From Bacillota bacterium (GTDB lineage: Bacteria > Bacillota > Bacilli > Alicyclobacillales > SLC66): a stretch of DNA of 64,000 nucleotides. The stretch covers positions 124,001 to 188,000 of the forward strand of contig JAKADA010000001.1 in the NCBI GenBank assembly GCA_021820975.1. Direction: 5' to 3'. The notes beneath the pieces are model-generated. The model worked only from the letters and a program-made list of their open reading frames with translations. It ran no database searches and was not told where the DNA came from. This document shows positions 17,083 through 25,821 of this stretch, one piece after another; position 1 is the stretch's first letter, and each line of letters opens with the position of its first letter. A program made the position numbers and the translations under genes.

Positions 17083-18396
17083 ATGGCTGAACTTCTAGAA
17101 CTGATTGAAAAAACTCGCGATGGTATTTCGTTAAGTCTTGAGGATGCCGAACAATTGGTCACGTCGATTACTGACGGTTCTCTACCGGATTACCAATTGT
17201 CTGCGTGGCTGATGGCGGCGTATTGTAAAGGACTATCCCTTGAAGAAGTTTACTTTTTAACTGACGCTGTGGCTCGTTCTGGCGGTCAAGTCGCCGAATC
17301 ACTTGGTATCGTGGATAAACACAGTACAGGCGGTGTCGGCGATAAAACGACGTTGATCTTAGCGCCGCTTGTGTCAAGTCTAGGTGTTCCAATGGCAAAA
17401 ATGTCTGGACGTGGACTCGGACATACGGGTGGGACGCTCGACAAGCTTGAAAGTATCCCAGGATATCAAATTGACCTAACTAATGAAGCAATTCGTGCGC
17501 AAATGGAACAAATCGGTGTTGCGGTCGTTGCGCAGACAGGTGAACTCGCACCGGCTGATAAACGGATGTATGCCTTGCGTGACGTAACGGCTACGGTAGA
17601 TGACATCTCACTCATCGCAATCTCCATCATGTCGAAAAAACTCGCTGCAGGTGCTAAAAACATCGTTCTTGATGTCAAGGTTGGTAATGGTGCATTCATG
17701 TCTTCGTTAGAAAGTGCACGTGAATTGGCAAGGCTGATGGTGCGTATCGGTACATTTCATGGTCGAAATGTCAGGGCAATTTTGACGCGGATGGATCAAC
17801 CGTTAGGCTTTGCTATAGGTAACGCGATTGAAGTCAATGAAGCGATACATTGCTTGCAAGGTCATGGTCCTGCTGATTTGCGAGAAGAAGTCATTGAACT
17901 TGCCTGTCATATGGTTTCTATGGCTAAAGGCATCTCTGTTGAGGATGCGATGCTAGAAGTTGTTGATGCCTTGGATTATGGAAGTGCATTTCATCAATTT
18001 AAACAATGGATTGCAGCACAAGGGGGCAACCTTACTGCGATCGAACAGGATCTGCCACTCGCTCCGATTGTCAAGGAATGGGTAAGTGAACAAGAAGGTT
18101 TCGTACGTTCGATTGATACGCATGCAATTGGAAAAGTCGCACTTGATCTCGGTGCAGGTCGCCACAAAATTGATGATTCGGTTGATCTTGGCGTTGGTTT
18201 GTTATGCTTCGCTAAAGTGGGACAGTCCGTAAAATCTGGTGATGTGCTAGCGACAGTTTATGCGAGAAGCGAGCAACATGCTGCACAAGCTATTTTTCTG
18301 TTGCAACAAGCGATTACCCTAGGTGAAACGAATGTCGGACATGCCTCGTCCGCCATTCTAGATACGATTGTTTCGCAAGATGAGGTATCTTTGTAA
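17083..18396 (+). CDS. pdp: Pyrimidine-nucleoside phosphorylase
   Basis: A 437-residue enzyme that phosphorolyses thymidine, uridine or deoxyuridine. It has the alpha domain, the phosphate-binding signature KHSTGGVGDKTTL (about 79-91), SGRGLGHTGGTLDKLES (about 108-124), and the C-terminal PYNP domain with DLGAGR and VGLLCFAKVG. The ATG at 17083 follows GGCGGAG. Whether it is the broad Pdp or thymidine-specific DeoA form cannot be told by eye, but Bacillota usually carry Pdp. It lies between deoC and cdd. Confidence 0.94.
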   Translation: MAELLELIEKTRDGISLSLEDAEQLVTSITDGSLPDYQLSAWLMAAYCKGLSLEEVYFLTDAVARSGGQVAESLGIVDKHSTGGVGDKTTLILAPLVSSLGVPMAKMSGRGLGHTGGTLDKLESIPGYQIDLTNEAIRAQMEQIGVAVVAQTGELAPADKRMYALRDVTATVDDISLIAISIMSKKLAAGAKNIVLDVKVGNGAFMSSLESARELARLMVRIGTFHGRNVRAILTRMDQPLGFAIGNAIEVNEAIHCLQGHGPADLREEVIELACHMVSMAKGISVEDAMLEVVDALDYGSAFHQFKQWIAAQGGNLTAIEQDLPLAPIVKEWVSEQEGFVRSIDTHAIGKVALDLGAGRHKIDDSVDLGVGLLCFAKVGQSVKSGDVLATVYARSEQHAAQAIFLLQQAITLGETNVGHASSAILDTIVSQDEVSL

Positions 18397-18409
18397 AGGA
18401 GTTATTGGC

Positions 18410-18826
18410 GTGAAACAAGAGATCGATTGGAATGCATTGAAAGAAGCGGCGTTAGCAGCAAGACAAGAAGCTTATGTACCTTACTCTTCTTTTGCTGTCG
18501 GTGCAGCAATACTTGATGAAGAAGGTTTTCTCTTTACTGGTTGTAATATCGAAAACGCCTCGTATGGTTTGACCAATTGCGCTGAGCGAACGGCCGTATT
18601 TTCGATGGTGGCAAAAGGGAGTCGAAAGATTCAAGCGATCGCTGTTGTTGCCGATTCACCAACAGCAATCTCGCCTTGTGGAGCCTGTCGTCAGGTTTTG
18701 GCTGAATTTTCTCAGGCAGATACGCCCGTTTTGTTATGCAATTTGTCTGAGGACACCGTACAAACTACGGTGGGTGATTTATTGCCGTATGGGTTTTCAA
18801 AACACGATATAACGCATGCCACTTGA
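18410..18826 (+). CDS. cdd: Cytidine deaminase
   Basis: A 138-residue tetrameric-type deaminase converting (deoxy)cytidine to (deoxy)uridine, which feeds the adjacent phosphorylase. Zinc ligands are Cys57 in NCAERTA and Cys90/Cys93 in PCGACRQ, with catalytic Glu59. The GTG at 18410 follows AAAGGAG by eight bases and is preferred to the longer frame, which starts inside pdp. It is the last gene of the operon, before a strong terminator. Confidence 0.95.
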   Translation: MKQEIDWNALKEAALAARQEAYVPYSSFAVGAAILDEEGFLFTGCNIENASYGLTNCAERTAVFSMVAKGSRKIQAIAVVADSPTAISPCGACRQVLAEFSQADTPVLLCNLSEDTVQTTVGDLLPYGFSKHDITHAT

Positions 18827-18827
18827 T

Positions 18828-18863
18828 AGGGTGGTGACTGTCCTTGGTCACCACCCTGTTTTT
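18828..18863 (+). terminator. Terminator of the nucleoside operon
   Basis: Perfect 11-bp stem AGGGTGGTGAC/GTCACCACCCT with an 8-base loop and GTTTTT. Confidence 0.93.
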
Positions 18864-18929
18864 ACTATTTTTGTTTCAGATTCTGATGTATAATCGTTGA
18901 GATACGATGATCTGGAGATGGTTGCTTTG

Positions 18930-20654
18930 ATGCGTTTGCTTCGCTATTTATCTCCTTACCGATTGAGCATTTTTACGATTATTGTCCTCATTTTTTTGCA
19001 ATCCCTTTCCAGTTTATATCTCCCACATCTTATGTCTCAGATTGTTGACAACGGTGTACTTGGCCATGATATGGCTACGATCGTGCAGTTGGGTGCTTTT
19101 ATGCTCGTGATATCGATTGTTGGTGGAGTTTGTTCGATTGCCGCAAGCTACTTTGCATCAAAGGTGTCAATGGGTTTTGGTCGGGACTTACGCTCAAAAG
19201 TGTTCTCTCGCGTTGAACATTATACGTTGCATGAAATTTCTACGATTGGTACAGCCTCATTGATTACGCGGACAACGAACGATATTACCCAAGTCCAACA
19301 ACTGGTGAATATGATGTTGCGCATGATGGTGATGGCACCACTCACCGCTATCGGCGGAATTATTATGGCCGTGACAACAGATGCCCGCCTGTCCTTAGTG
19401 ATCGTCGGCATTTTGCCTGTCTTGGCAATTGCGATTTTTTCGATCTTAGGACGTGCAACGAAACTTTTTAAAACGATGCAAGTAAAAATTGATGCACTTA
19501 ATTGCGTGCTGCGTGAGGGACTTACCGGTGTGCGCGTGATTCGTTCGTTTAATCACGGAGCTTTTGAGAATAAGCGTTTTGATGTGGCTAATCTAGATCT
19601 GACATCAACGTCAATTCAAGTCAATAAGATCATGGCTCTGATGTTTCCGTTAATGATGCTTATCATTAACTTTTCAACGGTTGCTATCGTATGGTTTGGT
19701 GGGCAACGTGTTGGTTCTGGACAAATGCCGATCGGTAGTTTAATGGCTTTTATCCAATACGTGATGCAGATTTTGTTTTCTGTCATGATGGTATCGATGA
19801 TGTCTTTTATGATCCCGCGCGCATCAGCATCTGCTGTTCGGATTAACGAAGTACTCGAAACTGCACCTGAGATTACTGACCCGCTTGATCCGATTGAAGA
19901 GCGGATTGATGAAGGCTTGATCGAATTTCAAGATGTGAGTTTTTACTATCCGGGTGCTGAACAGGCGGCTTTACAACACGTGTCTTTCACGGCGCATACA
20001 GGAGAAGTCACTGCTATCATTGGGGGCACAGGATCTGGGAAATCCACCTTACTGCACATGATCGCTCGCTTTTATGATGCGACAAAAGGACAGATTCTTA
20101 TTGATGGCTTAGACATTCGAGCTATGAAGCAAGAGAGGTTACGCGCCAAAATGGGCTATGTTCCACAACAAGCCGTCCTTTTTTCAGGGTCGATCAAAGA
20201 GAATATCCGCTATGGTAAGGCGGAGGCAACCGAGGAAGAAATTCGTCATGCTTGCGATGTAGCGCAAGCCACAGAATTTATTTCACAGATGCCTGATACG
20301 TTTGATGCTGAGATATCACAAGGGGGAACGAACGTTTCAGGTGGTCAAAAACAACGTTTGTCTATCGCAAGAGCTCTTGTGCGAAGACCTCGTATTTACT
20401 TGTTCGATGACAGTTTCTCTGCCCTTGATTTTAAAACGGATGCCGCACTGCGCTCTGCCTTAAAACCTGAGATTTTACAATCTGCGGTATTGATCGTAGC
20501 GCAAAGAGTATCGACTGTTATGGATGCTGATCAAATTATCGTACTTGATGAGGGAAAAGTGGAGGGCATCGGTACGCATGACATGCTTTTGCAAACATGT
20601 AAAGCGTATCAAGAGATTGTTGCATCGCAATTAGCTAAGGGGGAAAGCGCATGA
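18930..20654 (+). CDS. Heterodimeric ABC exporter, degenerate-site subunit
   Basis: A 574-residue type IV ABC exporter half: six-helix membrane domain (about 10-300) and ATPase domain with Walker A GGTGSGKST (about 365), signature VSGGQKQR (about 470) and Walker B LFDDSFSALD (about 490). The residue after the Walker B Asp is Asp instead of the catalytic Glu, as in the degenerate half of BmrCD-type pairs. The start is ATG 18930 or TTG 18927, after a GGAG site. Its stop overlaps the start of the partner. Such pairs export drugs, lipids or peptides; the substrate is unknown here. Confidence 0.9.
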   Translation: MRLLRYLSPYRLSIFTIIVLIFLQSLSSLYLPHLMSQIVDNGVLGHDMATIVQLGAFMLVISIVGGVCSIAASYFASKVSMGFGRDLRSKVFSRVEHYTLHEISTIGTASLITRTTNDITQVQQLVNMMLRMMVMAPLTAIGGIIMAVTTDARLSLVIVGILPVLAIAIFSILGRATKLFKTMQVKIDALNCVLREGLTGVRVIRSFNHGAFENKRFDVANLDLTSTSIQVNKIMALMFPLMMLIINFSTVAIVWFGGQRVGSGQMPIGSLMAFIQYVMQILFSVMMVSMMSFMIPRASASAVRINEVLETAPEITDPLDPIEERIDEGLIEFQDVSFYYPGAEQAALQHVSFTAHTGEVTAIIGGTGSGKSTLLHMIARFYDATKGQILIDGLDIRAMKQERLRAKMGYVPQQAVLFSGSIKENIRYGKAEATEEEIRHACDVAQATEFISQMPDTFDAEISQGGTNVSGGQKQRLSIARALVRRPRIYLFDDSFSALDFKTDAALRSALKPEILQSAVLIVAQRVSTVMDADQIIVLDEGKVEGIGTHDMLLQTCKAYQEIVASQLAKGESA

Positions 20655-22501
20655 ACGCACCGCGTAGAGAATCCAGTTTACCTCGACCAGGATTTCGAGG
20701 ACCTGGTGCTATGGGTATGCCAGTGCAAAAACCCAAAAATTTTAAAACCACCTTGACGCGCTTCGTTACCTACTTGGCGCCGCATCGATTGGCGTTATCC
20801 TTTGTTGCGTTGGCCGCTATTTGCAGCACAATATTTAGCGTCTTTAGTCCAAAACTTCTCAGTGAAATCATAACAGATATTTTGCAGGGGTTTATCTATC
20901 ACGAACGAACGGGAGCAAGCGCTAATTTTCAACAAATTGGTTATCTCATTATTTTGCTTTGCGGTTTGTATCTGTTAAGCTCCTTATTTAGTTATCTACA
21001 ACAATATATGATGGCAGGCATTGCCCAAAAAACGGTCTATCGCTTACGAAGGCAAGTTCATGAGAAATTATCGCACTTGCCACTGCAATTTTACGATAAT
21101 CATCCCCATGGTGACATCTTAAGTCGCTTTATCAATGACTTTGACAACATCAGTAATACGTTGCAGCAAAGTTTAACGCAGTTGATCACCTCGGTGATTA
21201 CGTTAGTTGGGGTCGTTATCATGATGATCTCGATCAATCTCTGGATGACATTGGTGGTTTTTGTCACCTTACCATTAAGTATTTTTGCAGCACGTTATAT
21301 TGCAACGCGATCACAAAAGTATTTTGTTGGTCAACAACGAGTCTTGGGTCAACTCAATGGTCATGTTGAGGAAATGTATACAGGGCACACGATCGTCAAG
21401 GCGTTTGGTCTTGAAAAAAGATCACTTGCTGAATTTGAATCGATGAATGCCTCATTATATGAAGTGGGGTATAAGGCCCAGTTTATTTCTGGAATTATCA
21501 TGCCTGTCATGGGCTTTATCGGCAATATCGGTTACGTCTTGGTTAGCGTTGTCGGCAGTATACTTGTCTTTCATGGTGTTATTGAGGTTGGGGCCATTGT
21601 TGCTTTTACACAGTATTCAGGGCAATTTTCGCAACCAATCACCCAATTGGCTAGTATCGCCAATATCCTTCAGTCGACGATGGCATCTGCTGAACGTGTC
21701 TTTGAGATTTTAGACGAACCTGAAGAAGTACCCGATGCGACGTTGCCGCAAGACCTTGTTGCACCTCGTGGTGATGTCATGTTTAAGCAAGTTCAATTTT
21801 CCTATGCAAAAGACGAACCGTTAATTGAGAACATGAATGTTGATGTGTTAAGTGGACAAATGATCGCCATTGTAGGTCCAACAGGTGCTGGTAAAACAAC
21901 ACTAGTTAATCTATTGATGCGATTTTACGAATTGCAAGGAGGTTTCATCAGTATCGATGGTGTGGATATCACACGACTGACGAGAGAAAATCTTCGCAGT
22001 TTATTTGGGATGGTTCTGCAAGATACGTGGCTTTTTCGCGGTACGATCTTAGAGAACATCGCTTATGGACGGCTGGGGGCCACACGTGAAGATGTAGTGA
22101 GGGCCGCACAAGCCGCACATGCTGATCATTTCATTCGAACATTACCTGAAGGGTATGACACGATGTTGCACGAAGAGGCGACGGATCTTTCTCAGGGTCA
22201 AAAACAACTTTTGACCATTGCCCGGGCAATTTTAGCAAACCCATCCATTTTATTGCTTGACGAGGCGACAAGTAGCGTGGATACGCGAACGGAAGTTCAG
22301 ATTCAAAAGGCTATGCAAGAACTTAGGCAGGGGAAAACAAGTTTCGTTATTGCCCATAGGTTGTCAACCATTCGCGATGCAAACTGGATTCTCGTGATGA
22401 ATCATGGACGCGTCATCGAGCAAGGTACCCATACACAATTAATGTTTGATAACGGATTTTATGCCTCATTGTACAACAGTCAATTTGCTGCAGCTACGTA
22501 A
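20651..22501 (+). CDS. Heterodimeric ABC exporter, catalytic subunit
   Basis: A 616-residue partner of the preceding protein, with an extra basic Pro/Arg-rich N-terminus (about 35 residues) before the six-helix domain. Walker A GPTGAGKTT (about 408), Walker B LLLDEATSSVD with the catalytic Glu (about 535) and H-loop IAHRLST are canonical, while the signature reads LSQGQ instead of LSGGQ. One complete and one degenerate ATP site per heterodimer is expected. The ATG overlaps the upstream TGA, so the two are coupled. Confidence 0.9.
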   Translation: MNAPRRESSLPRPGFRGPGAMGMPVQKPKNFKTTLTRFVTYLAPHRLALSFVALAAICSTIFSVFSPKLLSEIITDILQGFIYHERTGASANFQQIGYLIILLCGLYLLSSLFSYLQQYMMAGIAQKTVYRLRRQVHEKLSHLPLQFYDNHPHGDILSRFINDFDNISNTLQQSLTQLITSVITLVGVVIMMISINLWMTLVVFVTLPLSIFAARYIATRSQKYFVGQQRVLGQLNGHVEEMYTGHTIVKAFGLEKRSLAEFESMNASLYEVGYKAQFISGIIMPVMGFIGNIGYVLVSVVGSILVFHGVIEVGAIVAFTQYSGQFSQPITQLASIANILQSTMASAERVFEILDEPEEVPDATLPQDLVAPRGDVMFKQVQFSYAKDEPLIENMNVDVLSGQMIAIVGPTGAGKTTLVNLLMRFYELQGGFISIDGVDITRLTRENLRSLFGMVLQDTWLFRGTILENIAYGRLGATREDVVRAAQAAHADHFIRTLPEGYDTMLHEEATDLSQGQKQLLTIARAILANPSILLLDEATSSVDTRTEVQIQKAMQELRQGKTSFVIAHRLSTIRDANWILVMNHGRVIEQGTHTQLMFDNGFYASLYNSQFAAAT

Positions 22502-22535
22502 AAGGCTTACGAAAAATGTCGAGTTATACTGTGCA

Positions 22536-22558
22536 GAAAACGTTTCCTTTGCTATACT
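22536..22558 (+). promoter_or_regulatory. Operator-like palindrome and -10 of xylA
   Basis: GAAAACGTTTCC (22536-22547) is a LacI-style near-palindrome centred on CG directly upstream of TATACT (22553-22558). A repressor bound there would occlude the promoter. The cre consensus is not fully met (its leading TG is absent). The -35 is weak. Confidence 0.5.
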
Positions 22559-22612
22559 ATGTTTGTTGGATAAATAAACTTATAGTCTAATTCGGTATGA
22601 AAGGTGTTGAGC

Positions 22613-23932
22613 ATGTTGGCCTATTTTAATGACGTTTTAAAAATTCCGTTTGAAGGCAAGCATTCCACAAATCCCCTAGCGTTTAAAGAGTACAATGCGG
22701 ATGAAGTTGTTTTTGGAAAAACGATGGCAGAACATTTGCGTTTTGCCGTGAGTTATTGGCATACATTTACGCTAACGGGTGCAGACCCATTTGGCTTACC
22801 TACGATGTTACGCCCTTGGGATGGCTATAGTGGACTTGATCTTGCAAAAATACGTGTTGAAGCAGCATTTGAATTCTATGAAAAGCTTGGCGTAGAATAC
22901 TTCTGTTTTCATGATAGAGACATTGCTCCGGAAGGGGAAACACTGCGAGAAACGAATAAAAACTTGGATGTTATTGTTGCTATGATGCAGGATTATATGA
23001 AATCTTCCGGCAAGAAATTATTGTGGAATACACAAAATATGTTTTCGAATCCTCGGTTTGTCCACGGTGCGGCAACGTCACCTTTTGCGGATGTGTTTGC
23101 CTATGCGGCGGCTCAAGTGAAAAAGAGCCTTGAAATAGCAAAAACTCTTGGAGCACAAAACTATGTGTTTTGGGGTGGCCGGGAAGGCTATGAGACACTT
23201 TTAAATACAGACATGAAATTTGAGCTTGATAACATGGCCAGATTGTTATCGCTCGCATGTGATTATGCCGATGAGATCGGCTTTACGGGACAATTCTTGC
23301 TTGAACCGAAACCCAAGGAGCCAACAAAGCATCAGTATGATTATGATGCGGCAACTTCGATCGCTTTCTTGCAAAAGTATGGATTACAAGATCGTTTTAA
23401 ACTAAACATTGAAGCGAATCATGCCATGCTCGCGGGTCATACATTTGAACATGAACTAATGGTGAGTCGGATCAACGATATGCTAGGTTCTGTTGATGCC
23501 AATCAAGGTGACTCGTTGCTTGGATGGGATACGGATGAGTTTCCAACAGATTTGTATAGTTCGACGCTCGCCATGGTGCAAGTGTTGAAAAATGGCGGAT
23601 TGCATTCAGGCGGCTTAAATTTCGATGCGAAAGTACGCCGAGGTTCGATGACGCCGCTTGATTTGTTTTACGGTCACATTGTGGGGATGGATTCGTTTGC
23701 TCGCGGGCTTAAAGTAGCGGCCAAGTTAGTAGAAGATGGTGTGTTTGATCAAGTGGTGGCGGATCGGTACGCGAGCTACCAAAGCGGAATTGGACAAGAG
23801 ATCGCGCAAGGCAAGGCGACCATGCAATCGTTAGAACAGTATGTGCTTGATAAACCGATCAAGCTAGAAGTATCTGGGCGTCAAGAGTTGCTTTTAGCTA
23901 AGTTGAATCAGTATTTGACGACGGTAGAATAG
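22613..23932 (+). CDS. xylA: Xylose isomerase
   Basis: A 439-residue TIM-barrel isomerase converting D-xylose to D-xylulose (also glucose to fructose). Typical motifs: [10 protein letters not shown] with the catalytic His and Asp (about 102-105), [15 protein letters not shown] (about 189-203), [15 protein letters not shown] metal ligands (about 233-247) and [11 protein letters not shown] near residue 340. ATG 22613 follows AAAGGTG; the longer frame begins inside that site. No xylulokinase gene is adjacent; it is monocistronic, closed by a terminator. Confidence 0.96.
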   Translation: MLAYFNDVLKIPFEGKHSTNPLAFKEYNADEVVFGKTMAEHLRFAVSYWHTFTLTGADPFGLPTMLRPWDGYSGLDLAKIRVEAAFEFYEKLGVEYFCFHDRDIAPEGETLRETNKNLDVIVAMMQDYMKSSGKKLLWNTQNMFSNPRFVHGAATSPFADVFAYAAAQVKKSLEIAKTLGAQNYVFWGGREGYETLLNTDMKFELDNMARLLSLACDYADEIGFTGQFLLEPKPKEPTKHQYDYDAATSIAFLQKYGLQDRFKLNIEANHAMLAGHTFEHELMVSRINDMLGSVDANQGDSLLGWDTDEFPTDLYSSTLAMVQVLKNGGLHSGGLNFDAKVRRGSMTPLDLFYGHIVGMDSFARGLKVAAKLVEDGVFDQVVADRYASYQSGIGQEIAQGKATMQSLEQYVLDKPIKLEVSGRQELLLAKLNQYLTTVE

Positions 23933-23961
23933 TCTAAAGCTAAAAAAGAATATGGCATTTT

Positions 23962-24012
23962 CGAGGTGGTTCAATAGGGCATGTAGGGGCCCTGTTAGAC
24001 CACCTCGTTTAA
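23962..24012 (+). terminator. Terminator after xylA
   Basis: CGAGGTGGT/ACCACCTCG outer stem with an inner AGGGC/GCCCT stem, then GTTTAA. Confidence 0.75.
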
Positions 24013-24072
24013 GTATATTATAATAACTACTATGTACTAAAGACGGCCCATTGTGGAGGTGGCGAAGGTTGT

Positions 24073-24516
24073 ATGGATCATGACATCAAGGAGCCTGATA
24101 TTCCGGAGATATTGAAAAGTGTGGGTCTTCGTGTCACTCCTCAACGAGATGCTATCTTGCGTCACATTATTGATCGAAAAGGCCATATGTCGGCCGATCA
24201 GATTTATCGTTTTATGCAAGGTTCCTTGCCGAATTTGAGTGTATCTACGGTGTACAATACTTTAAAAAGTTTGAGCGATGCTGGATTGATCCGAGAGATC
24301 AAATTTGGTGATGGTGCAAGCCTCTTTGATGCTAATAGGGAGCCACATCACCATATGGTTTGTACAGTCTGCAAAGAACTCTTTGATTTTTATTTATTGG
24401 CGACGCCCGATCTGACGCAGATCGCACAACAGGTACATTTTCATATCGAAGAGTATCATATTCAAGTAAAAGGTATCTGCGATGCCTGTCAACGGCGTAT
24501 GATAGATGTAAAATAA
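24073..24516 (+). CDS. perR: Peroxide-sensing repressor PerR
   Basis: A 147-residue Fur-family regulator. The N-terminal winged helix spans about 10-85. The regulatory metal ligands of PerR are all present one position later than in B. subtilis: His38, Asp86, His92, His94 and Asp105; the Asp (not Glu) at the last position separates PerR from Fur. Structural zinc cysteines are Cys97, Cys100, Cys136 and Cys139. Oxidation of the iron-site histidines by peroxide releases DNA. A GGAGGTGG sequence precedes the ATG. It lies before rubrerythrin, whose promoter carries a Per box. Confidence 0.92.
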   Translation: MDHDIKEPDIPEILKSVGLRVTPQRDAILRHIIDRKGHMSADQIYRFMQGSLPNLSVSTVYNTLKSLSDAGLIREIKFGDGASLFDANREPHHHMVCTVCKELFDFYLLATPDLTQIAQQVHFHIEEYHIQVKGICDACQRRMIDVK

Positions 24517-24529
24517 AGGACAGTTTTGC

Positions 24530-24582
24530 TTTACTTTGAGTCCGTCGTTCAGTATAATAGGTATAGCTAATAATGATTATTA
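24530..24582 (+). promoter_or_regulatory. Rubrerythrin promoter with Per box
   Basis: TTTACT (24530-24535), 17-base spacer and TATAAT (24553-24558). At 24568-24582 lies a perfect 7-1-7 palindrome TAATAATGATTATTA, close to the Per box TTATAATNATTATAA, placed at the transcription start. PerR repression is strongly suggested. Confidence 0.85.
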
Positions 24583-24619
24583 TGTAATTTTAATTTTGGT
24601 TTATGGGAGGCTTTATTTT

Positions 24620-25048
24620 ATGGCGAATTTGCAAGGCAGTCAAACAGCAGATAACTTGCGTGCGGCATTTGCAGGTGAATCACAAGCGAATCGACGGTAT
24701 TTGTATTTTGCAGAAAGGGCAGATCTTGAAGGTGCCGAAGAAGTTGCACAATTGTTCCGTAGCATTTCTAACGGTGAAACCAAACATGCCTTTGGACATT
24801 TTGATCGTTTACGCGAGTACGGAGAAGGCGATCCTGCCACGAAACTTCCGGTAGGTAACGTAAAAGAAATGTTAGCTTCAGCTATTGCTGGGGAAACTTA
24901 TGAGTACACAGAAATGTATCCAGGATTTGCAGCTAAAGCGCGTGAAGAAGGATTCGAAGATATTGGCGAATGGATGGAAGTTATGGCCAAAGCCGAACGT
25001 GTCCACGCACAACGTTTTCAAAAGTTGTTAGATTCTTTGTCAGAATAA
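24620..25048 (+). CDS. Rubredoxin-less rubrerythrin (erythrin/sulerythrin type)
   Basis: A 142-residue four-helix di-iron protein that reduces hydrogen peroxide in the cytoplasm. Iron-ligand motifs: [10 protein letters not shown] (about 16-25), ETKHAFGHF (about 51-59), [14 protein letters not shown] and [12 protein letters not shown] near the C-terminus. Classical rubrerythrins have a further rubredoxin domain of about 45 residues with two CxxC pairs; this protein has none and no cysteines, so it resembles sulerythrin. The ATG follows GGGAGG by nine bases; the longer upstream frame would include the promoter. Confidence 0.93.
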   Translation: MANLQGSQTADNLRAAFAGESQANRRYLYFAERADLEGAEEVAQLFRSISNGETKHAFGHFDRLREYGEGDPATKLPVGNVKEMLASAIAGETYEYTEMYPGFAAKAREEGFEDIGEWMEVMAKAERVHAQRFQKLLDSLSE

Positions 25049-25064
25049 CGGAGGCGGCGATTCG

Positions 25065-25652
25065 GTGGAACGTACGATTTCGTTAAAAGATATTGCTCCG
25101 CTTGCTGTCTATCGACGTTCGCGGGAAGATTATGTCAAGCGCATGATTGATTACAAAAGGGCTCGGCGTATCAAACTGTCGCCGTATATCTCGATATTGT
25201 TTGAAAATCGTGATACTGTCCTATTCCAGATTCGGGAACTAGCCCATAGTGAAGATTTGACAGATCCAGAGGAACTTGCTGTTTACATCGAAATCTATTC
25301 TGGCATGTTGCCAGGGGATCACGAACTATCGGCCACCTTATTTATCGAGATGGACGAACAACAGAAGTTGCAGGATCTATTAGTCGCACTAAAAGGTATT
25401 GAACATCATCTCACGTTACAAGTTGGCGATGTCATCGTACCTGCTGTGTTTGAGGAAGTTCATGATGATCGTGAATTTACGACTAGCGTTCATTACTTGA
25501 AATTTCCTTTGGGCCAAGCTGCGTTAGACGCATTTGCTGCGATAGGGAACGGTGATACCATTTCTATGTTGCTCTCCCTCGATCATCCGAATCTGCAAGC
25601 AAGCGTATCTTTAGCGAGAGATACGATCGACAGTCTCGTCAACGATCTCTGA
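25065..25652 (+). CDS. DUF3501 family protein
   Basis: A 195-residue soluble protein with the DUF3501 pattern: a basic start (DYVKRMIDYKRARRIKLSP), then ILFENRDTVLFQIRE (about 44-58), and a beta-rich remainder. The family has no proven activity but is often found near rubrerythrin genes, as here (16 bases downstream), so a link to peroxide or iron metabolism is likely. GTG start after GGAGGCGGCG. It is cotranscribed with rubrerythrin under the Per box and is followed by a terminator. Confidence 0.8.
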   Translation: MERTISLKDIAPLAVYRRSREDYVKRMIDYKRARRIKLSPYISILFENRDTVLFQIRELAHSEDLTDPEELAVYIEIYSGMLPGDHELSATLFIEMDEQQKLQDLLVALKGIEHHLTLQVGDVIVPAVFEEVHDDREFTTSVHYLKFPLGQAALDAFAAIGNGDTISMLLSLDHPNLQASVSLARDTIDSLVNDL

Positions 25653-25675
25653 AATACCTATACCTTTTAAGAAGG

Positions 25676-25709
25676 AAAAGGCCATGGTGGTTAAAACCAT
25701 GGCCTTTTT
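25676..25709 (+). terminator. Terminator after the rubrerythrin operon
   Basis: AAAAGGCCATGGT and ACCATGGCCTTTTT form a perfect 13-bp stem. Confidence 0.93.
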
Positions 25710-25713
25710 GTGA

Positions 25714-25728
25714 ATGGAAACGATTGAT
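25714..25728 (+). promoter_or_regulatory. Near-consensus cre site upstream of the alcohol dehydrogenase
   Basis: ATGGAAACGATTGAT fits the CcpA site WTGNAANCGNWNNCW at all defined positions but one. It lies about 95 bases before the gene, so catabolite control is possible. Confidence 0.4.
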
Positions 25729-25821
25729 TTGTCGCAACTTTTTCATGCCACGAGTTGCTCACTTGATTGTAATTACTGGCATGTATTTGATGGATATTCT
25801 ATCCTTGAAAGGTGATCTACT

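Noticed and set aside
18368-18409. Longer start for cytidine deaminase inside pdp
   Set aside because: The GTG at 18410 has a perfect AAAGGAG at eight bases and gives the usual family N-terminus.
22536-22547. Calling the xylA palindrome a cre site
   Set aside because: It lacks the leading TG of the CcpA consensus; a LacI-type operator is the safer description.
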